From contig NZ_JACHTG010000003.1 in NCBI RefSeq assembly GCF_014250675.1, positions 372,001-436,000 on the forward strand: DNA of 64,000 nt. The letters are read 5' to 3'. Source of the DNA: Cetobacterium sp. 8H (GTDB taxonomy: Bacteria > Fusobacteriota > Fusobacteriia > Fusobacteriales > Fusobacteriaceae). The position numbers were made by a program, and so were the translations under genes. The notes under the pieces were generated by a model. The model saw nothing but the letters and a program-made list of their open reading frames with translations. It did no database searches and was not told the DNA's origin. This document shows, in pieces, positions 33,487 through 41,976 of this stretch; within the stretch, counting starts at the first letter, position 1; every line of letters begins with the position of its first letter.

Positions 33487-33900
33487 TTGAAAAGGATAAA
33501 GATAGATAGAAGTAAATGCATAGGTTGCTTGACTTGTGTGAGTGCGTGTATGGTGGCTCATGACTCTGCAGAATCAAGAAATAGAGTTGTAATAAGTAGT
33601 GATATGAAATTTTCACCAATCTTTTGTAGAAACTGCGATCTACCAGAATGTGTTTATACTTGTATGAGTGGTGCAATGAGAAAAGATTTAGAAACAGGGT
33701 ATGTTACATATGATAAAAATAAATGTGCAAGTTGTTATATGTGTATAATGGCTTGTCCTTATGGAGTTCTAAAAGAGGATAAAGAAACAAAGCAAGAAAT
33801 TATGAAGTGTGACATGTGTGCCGATTTACCTGATGGACCTCAATGTGTTGCAAAATGTCCAATGGCAGCGATAACTTTAGAGGAGGTAGAAAGCAGATGA
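33487..33900 (+). CDS. narB: Four-cluster ferredoxin-like electron carrier of the nitrate reductase
   Basis: This small Fe-S protein of about 137 residues has four cysteine groups: CIGCLTCVSAC, CRNCDLPECVYTC, CASCYMCIMACPYG and CDMCADLPDGPQCVAKCP. That is the HycB/DmsB-type polyferredoxin fold. It should carry electrons from the flavoprotein NarC to NarA. The probable start is the TTG at 33487, 6 nt after GAGGTG; a GTG at 33478 lies inside that ribosome site. It begins just after narA and overlaps narC as ATGA. Confidence 0.85.
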   Translation: MKRIKIDRSKCIGCLTCVSACMVAHDSAESRNRVVISSDMKFSPIFCRNCDLPECVYTCMSGAMRKDLETGYVTYDKNKCASCYMCIMACPYGVLKEDKETKQEIMKCDMCADLPDGPQCVAKCPMAAITLEEVESR

Positions 33901-35144
33901 GATATGTTATTATTGGTGCTTCAGCTGCCGGAATAAATGGTGCTGAGAATTTGAGAAGACTGGATAAAGAAAGTGAAATAGTTTTAATATCAGAAGATGA
34001 TAAAGTATATTCAAGATGCATATTACATCATTATATATCTTCTAAAAGAAATGTGGAAGAATTAAATTTTGTTGATCCAGATTTTTTTGAGAAAAATAAA
34101 ATTAATTGGATAAAAGGTAAAAAAGTAGTATCTTTATCAGATGAGAAAAAAGAGATAACACTTTCCAATGGTGAAATTGTAAAATTTGATAAAGTTTTAA
34201 TAGCTTCAGGATCATCGCCTTTTATTCCTCCAATTGAAAATTTAAGAGGAAAGAAAAATGTTGTAGGTTTAAAGTCTCTATCAGATTGTGAGAAAATTAT
34301 GGAGTTAGCTAAGACTTCTAAGAACATATTAGTAATAGGAGCAGGACTTATAGGAATAGATGCAGTTGTGGGTTTATTACATTTTAAAAATAATGATTTA
34401 AAAATAAATTTGGTTGAAATGTCCGACAGATTATTACCTTTACAACTAGATAAAAGAGCATCTATAGCATATGAAAAGAAACTTCAAGAAAATAAAGTTG
34501 AATTAATATTAAATTCAAAAGTTTTAAAAGCCAATTTATCTGAAGAAGATTCTGATAAAATAAAGAGTATTCTTTTAGAAGGAGATATAGAGATACAAAC
34601 GGATCTAATAGTTGTAGCAACAGGAATTAGACCAAATGTAGATTTTTTAAAAGATTCTAATATAGAAGTAGATAAATTAGGACTTGTTTTGAATGAAAAA
34701 GGAGAGACAAATATAAAAGATATCTATGGTGCTGGAGATGTTAGTGGAAGAGGACCAATCTGGTCAAAAGCAGTTAAAGAATCTATAATAGCAACAAGTA
34801 ATATGGCTGGTGTACAAAGAGTTATGGATGATTTCTTTGTGTGTAAATCAACAATGAATTTTTTTAATATACCAACTCTTTCTTTAGGTAATATGAATGA
34901 GTGTCTTAATAATGCTGAATTAAAGGTAGATATTTTAGAGGATGACAATGGAAATTACAAAAAAATAATGCATAAAAATGGCTATATTTATGGGGCAATT
35001 ATTCAAGGTGATCTATCGTATTCTGGAATATTGACTCAGCTTATCAAAGCTGATATAGATATTTCAAAAGTAAAAAAACCTATATTTAGCATTGATTACT
35101 CAGATTTTTTTAGAATAAAAAAAGATTTAGAGTTTGAGTTTTAG
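33897..35144 (+). CDS. narC: FAD-dependent NAD(P)H oxidoreductase of the nitrate reductase operon
   Basis: This 415-residue pyridine nucleotide-disulfide-type flavoprotein has an FAD site VIIGASAAGINGAENLRRL at the N-terminus, a second Rossmann site ILVIGAGLIGIDAVVGL (about residues 145-161) and a late FAD motif DIYGAGDVSG (about 277-286). The C-terminal 100 residues form a dimer/partner domain. It resembles NirB N-terminal and NADH-rubredoxin reductases, and probably feeds NAD(P)H electrons to the polyferredoxin and NarA. The ATG overlaps the preceding stop by 4 bp. Confidence 0.87.
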   Translation: MRYVIIGASAAGINGAENLRRLDKESEIVLISEDDKVYSRCILHHYISSKRNVEELNFVDPDFFEKNKINWIKGKKVVSLSDEKKEITLSNGEIVKFDKVLIASGSSPFIPPIENLRGKKNVVGLKSLSDCEKIMELAKTSKNILVIGAGLIGIDAVVGLLHFKNNDLKINLVEMSDRLLPLQLDKRASIAYEKKLQENKVELILNSKVLKANLSEEDSDKIKSILLEGDIEIQTDLIVVATGIRPNVDFLKDSNIEVDKLGLVLNEKGETNIKDIYGAGDVSGRGPIWSKAVKESIIATSNMAGVQRVMDDFFVCKSTMNFFNIPTLSLGNMNECLNNAELKVDILEDDNGNYKKIMHKNGYIYGAIIQGDLSYSGILTQLIKADIDISKVKKPIFSIDYSDFFRIKKDLEFEF

Positions 35145-35155
35145 GAGGAAGGGAA

Positions 35156-36082
35156 ATGTCTAAAATAATAGAGAAATTTCCGGTAGGAGCAATAGCAACG
35201 ACAGTAGGTGCAGTGACATTAGCAAATGTATATTCGTTATTAAAGTTTAATTATCTTAGAAATATATTTATGTTGATCGGAATTATAGTATTAGTAATAG
35301 CAACTTTAAAACTGGTTGTTTTTAAAAAGGTATTTTTAGAAGAATATAAAAATACTGTACCAGCAAGTTTATATGGTACATATTCTATGTTAATGATGAT
35401 AATAGGAGCATATCTATTTGATTTTTCTCCTATAATAGGAAAAGCTTTATGGCTTTTTGCTGTTTTCTTTCATGCAGTATTAATAATAGTATTCACTTAT
35501 AGAAATGTTATAAAAAACTTTAATATAGATGGATTTGTACCGAGTTGGTTTGTAACATATAATGGTATAATGGTTTCAATCGTAGTAGGTGGGCAAATGA
35601 ATGAGCCATTGATATCTAAAATAGTTTTAGGTTATGGAATAGCAGTGTTTTTTATAATAATTCCATTTATGATAAAAAGACTTTTAGTTAAGCCTTTACC
35701 AGATATGCTCTATCATACAAAAGCTGTACTTTTAGCGCCATCGAGTCTTTGTATAGTCGGGTATTTAAACGTTATTAAAGAACCAAACTTGACAGTGGCA
35801 TTTGTTTTGTATGGAATTGTTTTTGTAACATTAGTTTCAGTAGTAATGAGTATTCCAAAGTTTTTTAGCTTTGATTTTCATCCTGGATTCGCAGGAACAA
35901 CGTTCCCAATGGCAATAGGAACAGTAGCAACATTTAAAATGGGTTCGTATTTAAGTGGTTTAGGAATGAATGGAATAGGAGAAGCACTTAGAAATGTAGG
36001 TGGCATCCAACTTTTTATAACAACATCAATAATAGCATTTGTATTTTCTAATTTTATCCAACATTTAAAAAAGATTAAGTAA
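35156..36082 (+). CDS. TDT/SLAC1-family anion transporter
   Basis: This 308-residue protein with about ten membrane segments matches the TDT (tellurite-resistance/dicarboxylate transporter) family: EKFPVGAIATTVGAVTLANVY, GAYLFDFSPIIGKALW, VPSWFVTYNGIMVS, FDFHPGFAGTTFPMAIGTVATFK. Relatives include TehA, plant SLAC1 anion channels and yeast Ssu1 sulfite exporter. As the last gene of the nar operon (11 bp after narC), it may move nitrate or nitrite, or sulfite given the neighbouring asr operon. Substrate not provable from sequence. Confidence 0.83.
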   Translation: MSKIIEKFPVGAIATTVGAVTLANVYSLLKFNYLRNIFMLIGIIVLVIATLKLVVFKKVFLEEYKNTVPASLYGTYSMLMMIIGAYLFDFSPIIGKALWLFAVFFHAVLIIVFTYRNVIKNFNIDGFVPSWFVTYNGIMVSIVVGGQMNEPLISKIVLGYGIAVFFIIIPFMIKRLLVKPLPDMLYHTKAVLLAPSSLCIVGYLNVIKEPNLTVAFVLYGIVFVTLVSVVMSIPKFFSFDFHPGFAGTTFPMAIGTVATFKMGSYLSGLGMNGIGEALRNVGGIQLFITTSIIAFVFSNFIQHLKKIK

Positions 36083-36163
36083 AATTAATATAATTTATTT
36101 TAACTAGAAATTATGATATAATAAACTTAAAATTAAAACAGATACTATTAGGAGTGTTATATT

Positions 36164-36376
36164 ATGAAAAAAATATTAATGTTTGTTGCAGTATTATCTT
36201 TAGTAGGATGTATGCAGAAAGAAGTTAAATTTGGAGACGAAAATTTAGAACTTAAAGGAACAAAGTTATATTATAAAAATAAATTATTTACAGGAGTTGT
36301 TACTCAAGAAGTACCATTTACAGATAGAGTAATAAGAATCGAATATACTAATGGAGTTATAAAAACACAAGAATAA
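36164..36376 (+). CDS. Small lipoprotein
   Basis: This 70-residue protein has a lipoprotein signal, MKKILMFVAVLSLVGC, with the lipidated Cys at residue 16. The mature part (LKGTKLYYKNKLFTGVVTQEVPF) resembles one YwqK/MORN-like repeat, YxxGxxFTG. AGGAG precedes the ATG, and its own terminator follows. Function unknown. Confidence 0.7.
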   Translation: MKKILMFVAVLSLVGCMQKEVKFGDENLELKGTKLYYKNKLFTGVVTQEVPFTDRVIRIEYTNGVIKTQE

Positions 36377-36381
36377 GAGGT

Positions 36382-36411
36382 AAGATATCTGGAAAAAAAT
36401 CCAGATATCTT
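36382..36411 (+). terminator. Terminator after the small lipoprotein
   Basis: AAGATATCTGG pairs with CCAGATATCTT, followed by seven further T. Confidence 0.85.
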
Positions 36412-36484
36412 TTTTTATAAAAGGAAAAACTCAAAAAAATTTGAAAACTTAGTATAGGCGACATTAAATTTTTAGGAGGATATT

Positions 36485-37204
36485 ATGGAGCTAAAGTTTA
36501 AATTTTTGGGTCGAATGTGCTGGACGATAGAAGTAGATAAAAAATTTAAAATAGGATGTGACCCATCCTTGAGTATAAAAAAAGAATTAAAGACTATAGC
36601 ACCAGTTTATGATAAGGAAGAATTTAAAAATATTAAATTATGGCTTATAACAGAAGGTGAAAAAGAACATTTTGACAGTGAAGGAGCTTCTATAATAGAG
36701 GAAGATGCTAAGATAATAACTAGGAAGGAAAGTGGAAAAGAACTGAGAGATAAGAAAAACTCCAATATATATTTTGTTGATTGGTTTAAAAAAGTTAATC
36801 TTGAAATAAAAGGATATAAATTAATTGTAGAAGTTATTCCAGCTTATAGAGGAGGAAGTTTTTTATCAAATCCAAGTATAGGAAAGATGAATGGTTATTT
36901 ATTAACAATTATTCATAATTCAGAAGTAAAAAAAATTTATGTAACTGGAGATACAGTATATCATGAGAATGTAATAAAACCTTTAATATACCATATTATT
37001 GATGTGATGATAGCAAATATAGGGCAATTAAAAAATAGTGGTTGGAGCACTGGGAAAACGATGGATTTAGTAATGTTAAACAGCTTTATTAGAACAATTA
37101 ATCCAGAAAAACTAATCACCATTCTTTCTAAAAATGAAGCTTCAAGAAGTGAAATGAAAAAATATATAGATTTAATAGATGTTGGGCAAGAAATAAGTTT
37201 ATAA
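36485..37204 (+). CDS. Metallo-beta-lactamase-fold protein with replaced metal ligands
   Basis: This 239-residue protein resembles UlaG-like metallo-beta-lactamase-fold hydrolases: an opening strand FKFLGRMCWTIEV with a CDPS turn, and a late YVTGDTVYHENV. The expected metal motif THxHxDHFD reads TEGEKEHFD (about residues 56-64), so two His and the Asp are all Glu while the last His is kept. The final active-site His also seems lost (ILSKNEASRSE). It is therefore probably not a normal two-metal hydrolase; it may bind a different metal or act as a sensor or scaffold. TTAGGAGGA precedes the ATG. It appears monocistronic. Confidence 0.6.
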   Translation: MELKFKFLGRMCWTIEVDKKFKIGCDPSLSIKKELKTIAPVYDKEEFKNIKLWLITEGEKEHFDSEGASIIEEDAKIITRKESGKELRDKKNSNIYFVDWFKKVNLEIKGYKLIVEVIPAYRGGSFLSNPSIGKMNGYLLTIIHNSEVKKIYVTGDTVYHENVIKPLIYHIIDVMIANIGQLKNSGWSTGKTMDLVMLNSFIRTINPEKLITILSKNEASRSEMKKYIDLIDVGQEISL

Positions 37205-37238
37205 AAAAAAGGATGAAGATTTTTCTTCATCCTTTTTA
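37205..37238. terminator. Bidirectional terminator
   Basis: AAAAAGGATGAAGA pairs with TCTTCATCCTTTTT, between convergent genes. Confidence 0.85.
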
Positions 37239-37244
37239 AATTTG

Positions 37245-38858
37245 TTACATAAACATGCTAACTCCAGGACCAATAGGTAATCCTAAGTAAGTCCATGCGA
37301 TAAACATTATAGACCAACCAATTAAGAATACGATTGAGTATGGAAGCATCATAGCGATGATTGTTCCGATTCCCATAGATCCTTCTTTTTCCTCATATTT
37401 AGAAGCAAATCCAACTATGATAGGGAAGTAAGACATTAATGGAGATATAATGTTAGTAGTTGAATCTCCGATTCTATATGCTAATTGAGTATATTCAGGA
37501 GTTAATCCTAACTCAACAAACATAGGGATGAATACAGGAGAAAGCATTAACCACTTAGAAGATGCTCCACCGATAAATAGGTTAACGAATGCTGTTAAGA
37601 ATATTAATCCTACAGCAGCCCAAATTCCAGATATTCCTAAATCTTTTAAAACATCAGCAAGTTTAACTGCGATAACGATACCGATATTTGATTTAGAGAA
37701 AACATATACGAATTGAGCAGATACAAATATTATAACAAGAACTTGTCCACATGAAGCCATAGCCTTAGTCATAGCCTTTATAACATCTTTATGAGATTTA
37801 ACAGTTTTAGCAACGATTCCATATGCTAATCCAGGAATAAAGAATGCTAACATTAGTATATAAACAATAGAATCACTGAAGAATGGCTTTAGAATTTCCA
37901 TAGTTCCAGGTTCTCTGTTATTCTGAGCAATAAAAGTAGCAATTTCAGCTTGAGTTAATCTAAATATTGCATTTTCAGGAACAACCATTAATAAAACAAC
38001 TCCGATAAAGGCAATTGTAGCAATTCCAGAAGCTCTTAAACCGTTCTTTTCTTCAGCACTCATTTGATTGCTTAAGTCGATTTCAACTTTAGGACCTTTG
38101 TATTCTCCAAGTCTAGGTTCAACAATTTTATCTGTTAACCAAGCACCAACTATTGTGATGAAGAATGTTGAAGCAAACATGAAGAAGAAGTTAGCAGTAG
38201 GAGTTACAGAGTACCCAGGTAGCACGATTTGTGCAGCTGAAGTTGTAATTCCTCCAAGTAATGGATCAGTAGTTCCAATTAAAAGGTTTGCAGAGAATCC
38301 ACCAGAAACTCCAGCAAACGCAGCAGCAATTCCAGCAAGTGGATGTCTTCCGAAAGATAGGAAAATAACCGCTCCAAGTGGAATAAGTACAACGTATCCA
38401 GCATCAGAAGCGATGTTAGACATAACTCCAGCAAAAACAACTATTGCTGAAACAAGTTGTCTTGGTGTAGATAGAACAATTTTTTTAATAATTGAATTTA
38501 AAAGTCCAGTACCTTCAGCAAGACCAACTCCAAGCATAGCTACAACGATAGAACCAAGTGCAGCATGTCCTGTAAAGTTCTTAACAGTAGAACCAAAAAT
38601 TCCTCTGATTCCACTTCTAGTAAGTAAGTTTTGTACATAAGTAGTTTTTTCAACCACTTGATTTGTTGTTCTAGAGATTTCTTTGTAATTAACTGATACG
38701 CCCATGTAAGATAGTATCACCGAAAAAATGATTGTTGCTACGAAGAAACCAAAAAACATTGCAACTGGGTGCGGTAATTTGTTTCCAGTAACTTCAACAA
38801 AGTTTAGGAATCTCTCGAACAAACTCATTTTTTTTGTTGAATTAGAATTTGTAGACAT
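37245..38858 (-). CDS. abgT: AbgT-family transporter
   Basis: This 537-residue membrane protein has the AbgT family signatures: VEVTGNKLPHPVAMFFGFF, GLAEGTGLLNSIIKKIV, VFAGVMSNIASDAGYVVLIPLG, GVSGGFSANLLIGTTDPLL, VNLFIGGASSKWLMLSPVF and RIGDSTTNIISPLMSYF. AbgT imports p-aminobenzoyl-glutamate; other members export sulfonamides. No abgAB hydrolase genes are adjacent. AGGAGG precedes the ATG. The upstream 170 bp is AT-rich with a weak inverted repeat (AATCTAT/ATAGATT, 38949-38971). Confidence 0.92.
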   Translation of the reverse strand: MSTNSNSTKKMSLFERFLNFVEVTGNKLPHPVAMFFGFFVATIIFSVILSYMGVSVNYKEISRTTNQVVEKTTYVQNLLTRSGIRGIFGSTVKNFTGHAALGSIVVAMLGVGLAEGTGLLNSIIKKIVLSTPRQLVSAIVVFAGVMSNIASDAGYVVLIPLGAVIFLSFGRHPLAGIAAAFAGVSGGFSANLLIGTTDPLLGGITTSAAQIVLPGYSVTPTANFFFMFASTFFITIVGAWLTDKIVEPRLGEYKGPKVEIDLSNQMSAEEKNGLRASGIATIAFIGVVLLMVVPENAIFRLTQAEIATFIAQNNREPGTMEILKPFFSDSIVYILMLAFFIPGLAYGIVAKTVKSHKDVIKAMTKAMASCGQVLVIIFVSAQFVYVFSKSNIGIVIAVKLADVLKDLGISGIWAAVGLIFLTAFVNLFIGGASSKWLMLSPVFIPMFVELGLTPEYTQLAYRIGDSTTNIISPLMSYFPIIVGFASKYEEKEGSMGIGTIIAMMLPYSIVFLIGWSIMFIAWTYLGLPIGPGVSMFM

Positions 38859-39032
38859 TTTTTCCTCCTAATAATAAAGTGAATTTAAGAATTTGATCTA
38901 AAAAAAATGAAATTTTTTTTTCACAAATTCTATTTATGAAATATATTAAATCTATTGATGTAATATAGATTCAACAAATTTTAACATAAATTTTTTTATA
39001 AAGCAATAAAAAAAAATAAAAATAAAAATAAA

Positions 39033-39066
39033 AAAACGCATTTAATAATCATTAAATGCGTTTTAT
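39033..39066 (-). terminator. Terminator after the periplasmic flavoprotein gene
   Basis: AAAACGCATTTAA pairs with TTAAATGCGTTTT across a 6-nt loop, with a run of T on the minus strand. Confidence 0.8.
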
Positions 39067-39092
39067 ATACTTTAAGTTTTCAAAATGTACAC

Positions 39093-40790
39093 TTACTTTG
39101 AAAAGATGCTTGCATTCTCTCCAGCAATCTTACCAAAGACAGTGATATCAACCATAGCATTTCCACCTAATCTATTAGACCCATGCACACCACCAGTAAC
39201 TTCTCCGGCTGCAAACAGTCCTTTAATAGGTTTTCCGTTTGAAAGAACTTCAGTTTTTTCATTAATTTTAATTCCACCCATAGTGTGATGTACAGCTGGT
39301 GCAACTTCAACACTATAGAATGGAGCTTTTTCAAGAACCATAGGAAGACTTTGTCTTTTAAATTCAGAATCAGAATTCTTTTTAACAGCTTCGTTATACT
39401 TTGAGAAAGTTTTCTTTAATTCGCTCGCAGAAACATTTAAATTTTTAGCTAACTCTTCAATCGAATTTCCTTTTACTAAATATCCTTTTTTATCATAGCT
39501 ATCAATTGCTTTTAAACTTTCTTTAACAGCCTCATCAAAAACTAAGAAAGCACTTTCTCCCTTTTGCTCAAGCTCAGCTTTAGAAACAACGTCTCTAGTA
39601 TCAAGTTCATTAACAAATCTTTTTCCATCTCTATTAACTAAGATCGCACCATTTCCTCTAACTGCTTCAGTAATCATAACACTATTTGTTGGAATTACTG
39701 TAGGGTGAGTTTGTATTTGATCCATATCTATTAAGTCTGCATTGATTTCTTTAACCATAGATATTCCTTCACCAGTAGCACCTTTATGATTTGTAGTACC
39801 AAATCCTTTTAAAGTTGGAACATTTTCAACAATCATTTCAGGATTAGCACCAAAACCACCAGTAGCAATGACAACAGCCTTAGAATTAATTGTATATTTT
39901 TGTCCGTTAGGAGCTTTAACAACAACACCTTTTATAGCTTCTCCATCATAAATTAATGATTCAGCAAAAGTTGAAAGTTTAATATCAACACCAATATTTT
40001 TAGCAGTTTTAGAAAGTGCTGATACAACATTAGGTCCAACAGGTGCTCCACCAGTAGGTCTGTGAGTTCTATCAATACTTTGTCCCCCTAATCTTCCAAG
40101 ATTGCTTAAATCAGCACCTTTTTCCATTAACCAATCTACAATTTCAGATGAAGACTTGGCCATAGCAGCAACTAAATTTTTATCATTTGTATTTTTTCCA
40201 CCCTTCATAGTATCTTGAACAAAGATATCTATTGAATCGTTGATCCCTTTAGAATTTTGTACAGAAGTTTGAGCAGCATTAAGTCCACCTGTAGCATAGT
40301 TAGTGTTTCCACCTAAAATGGCAGCTTTTTCTACAAGAATAACATTTGAACCATTTTCTTTAGCAGCGATAGAAGCAGTTAATCCAGCTCCACCTCCACC
40401 GATTACAACAACATCAGCTTGGATATCTTTATAAACAATAACTTTCTTAGGTTTAATCTGTAATTTTGCACCAGAATCTTTTACAGCTCTATCAATTGCT
40501 CTTTTTAGTCCAACACTGCTAGAAGTAGCTCCAGCAACGTTATCAACTCTAGTATTTTGAGTTTCAATAATTTCATCTATAATAGATTTCATTCCATCTT
40601 TTGTGAAATCACTTTCTTTTTCATCTAAAATTTCAATGTTTTTAATTTTGTTATCAGTTATTTCAACTTTAACTTTGATGTCTCCATTATATCCTTTGGC
40701 AGAAGAGATATAATCTTTTCCATAAGATATAGAAGTAGATAGAACTAAACAAGCTAGAAGACCTAAATACTTTTTGGTAAAATTTTTCAT
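39093..40790 (-). CDS. Periplasmic FMN/FAD fumarate reductase-like flavoprotein
   Basis: This 565-residue protein has a signal peptide (about residues 1-24). A small FMN-bind domain ends near VDNVAGATSSSVGL (about 80-93), where a Ser/Thr can carry covalent FMN. A large FAD domain follows: VVIGGGGAGLTASIAAKENGS, TGGFGAN, HPTVIPTNSVMITEAVRGNGAILVN with catalytic-type Arg, and HHTMGGIKIN. That is the architecture of extracytoplasmic fumarate, urocanate and related 2-enoate reductases that lack the heme domain. The exact acceptor is unknown. It likely receives electrons from a membrane flavoprotein and acts as a respiratory sink. Confidence 0.88.
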   Translation of the reverse strand: MKNFTKKYLGLLACLVLSTSISYGKDYISSAKGYNGDIKVKVEITDNKIKNIEILDEKESDFTKDGMKSIIDEIIETQNTRVDNVAGATSSSVGLKRAIDRAVKDSGAKLQIKPKKVIVYKDIQADVVVIGGGGAGLTASIAAKENGSNVILVEKAAILGGNTNYATGGLNAAQTSVQNSKGINDSIDIFVQDTMKGGKNTNDKNLVAAMAKSSSEIVDWLMEKGADLSNLGRLGGQSIDRTHRPTGGAPVGPNVVSALSKTAKNIGVDIKLSTFAESLIYDGEAIKGVVVKAPNGQKYTINSKAVVIATGGFGANPEMIVENVPTLKGFGTTNHKGATGEGISMVKEINADLIDMDQIQTHPTVIPTNSVMITEAVRGNGAILVNRDGKRFVNELDTRDVVSKAELEQKGESAFLVFDEAVKESLKAIDSYDKKGYLVKGNSIEELAKNLNVSASELKKTFSKYNEAVKKNSDSEFKRQSLPMVLEKAPFYSVEVAPAVHHTMGGIKINEKTEVLSNGKPIKGLFAAGEVTGGVHGSNRLGGNAMVDITVFGKIAGENASIFSK

Positions 40791-40883
40791 ACTAATTTTC
40801 CTCCCACGATTTATCTATGTAATAATACTAATATACAATAGATATAGTTTAAATTAAAAACAATTAAAAATCAAGAAAATTAT

Positions 40884-40915
40884 AAAAAAAAAGGTAGAAA
40901 AGTTCATTTTCCACC
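40884..40915 (-). terminator. Terminator after the MOSC-CutC gene
   Basis: On the minus strand GGTGGAAAA pairs with TTTTCTACC (one G-T) over a 5-nt loop, followed by eight T. Confidence 0.8.
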
Positions 40916-40931
40916 ATAATATGTTATATAT

Positions 40932-41975
40932 TTAAACTATTTTTTTACCATGGTACTCTTTGTTTGGAATTAAAGTTTGAATATCATTGAGATTTTCTTT
41001 AGTTACTCCTCCACAAACAAGAATTTTAATCTTATTATCAGCTTTTTTTATCATTTGATTTAAAAGATCTTTTCCTTCAAAAGCTTTTAATTGTTTTCCA
41101 GAAGTCAATATTCTGTCAATCCCAACATCAATAAGTTGATCTATATCTTCTAATGGGTTGATAACTTCATCGATAGCTTTATGGAAAGTTATTGACATAG
41201 GTTTAGCCAAGTCAACAAGTTCTTTTAGAAGTGGATAATCAATCTTATTTTCTCTAGTTAATACACCAAAAACAACACCTAGAACTCCAAGTTCTTTACA
41301 CATAAGTATATCAGATTTCATAATTTCTATTTCATCTTGAGAGTAGCAGAAGTCGCCACCTCTAGGTCTAATCATGACAAAACAAGGAGCTGCAAGTTCA
41401 CGAGATTTTTTAATAGTACCATAAGAAGGAGTAGTTCCTCCCACAGATAGATTTTCACAAAGTTCTATTCTGTTAGCGCCATTTTTCATAGCAGTTACTG
41501 CTTCAGAAAAAGATTCAACACAAGCTTCAAGAGTTATATTTGAATGAAGAATTTCAATATTATCTTCTGGAGAGATTATACCACCAGCGATAACTTTCCC
41601 AAATACTCCTTCTCTAGGCATAATACAATCTCCAACTCTATGATATATTTTACAGTGATGGTGACATTGCTTTCCTTTTTGAGTAATTTCTATAATAGCA
41701 TCTTTACCAATTTTTAATTGAGAACCTATAGCTAAATTTTTTAAATCGATACCTTGAATAATTAAATTTTCTCCGAAAGCACCAAAGTCAACATTGCCCC
41801 CTTTTTTATTAAAATCATCAATTTTTTCTACTTCAAGAAGACTGATCTGTCTATGCCAATTTCCTCCGTGAGCATCTTTTTCTAATCCAAAATTTTCAAT
41901 TAAAAGACCTCTTTCAACAACAGTTTTTTCAGTTCCTTTATTTTCGCTTATACAAATAGCGACAATCTTCCCCAT
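40932..41975 (-). CDS. MOSC domain fused to CutC-like TIM barrel
   Basis: This 347-residue protein joins two families. Residues 1-146 are a MOSC domain (GLEKDAHGGNWHRQISLLE, FGENLIIQGIDL, GKQCHHHCKIYHRVGDCIMPREGVF) like those found with MogA in clostridia; MOSC proteins carry sulfur in pterin-metal cofactor chemistry. Residues about 148-347 are CutC (LEACVESFSEAVTAMKNGANRIELCENL, MIRPRGGDFCYSQ, ITFHKAIDE, RILTSGK, VCGGVTKEN), a TIM barrel once linked to copper tolerance. The reading frame is continuous. It begins 1 bp after moaA stops, so a cofactor role is likely. Confidence 0.85.
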   Translation of the reverse strand: MGKIVAICISENKGTEKTVVERGLLIENFGLEKDAHGGNWHRQISLLEVEKIDDFNKKGGNVDFGAFGENLIIQGIDLKNLAIGSQLKIGKDAIIEITQKGKQCHHHCKIYHRVGDCIMPREGVFGKVIAGGIISPEDNIEILHSNITLEACVESFSEAVTAMKNGANRIELCENLSVGGTTPSYGTIKKSRELAAPCFVMIRPRGGDFCYSQDEIEIMKSDILMCKELGVLGVVFGVLTRENKIDYPLLKELVDLAKPMSITFHKAIDEVINPLEDIDQLIDVGIDRILTSGKQLKAFEGKDLLNQMIKKADNKIKILVCGGVTKENLNDIQTLIPNKEYHGKKIV

Positions 41976-41976
41976 G

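Noticed and set aside
38068-38640. Plus-strand 190-codon frame within abgT
   Set aside because: Antisense shadow of conserved transporter motifs; no start signal and no recognisable protein.
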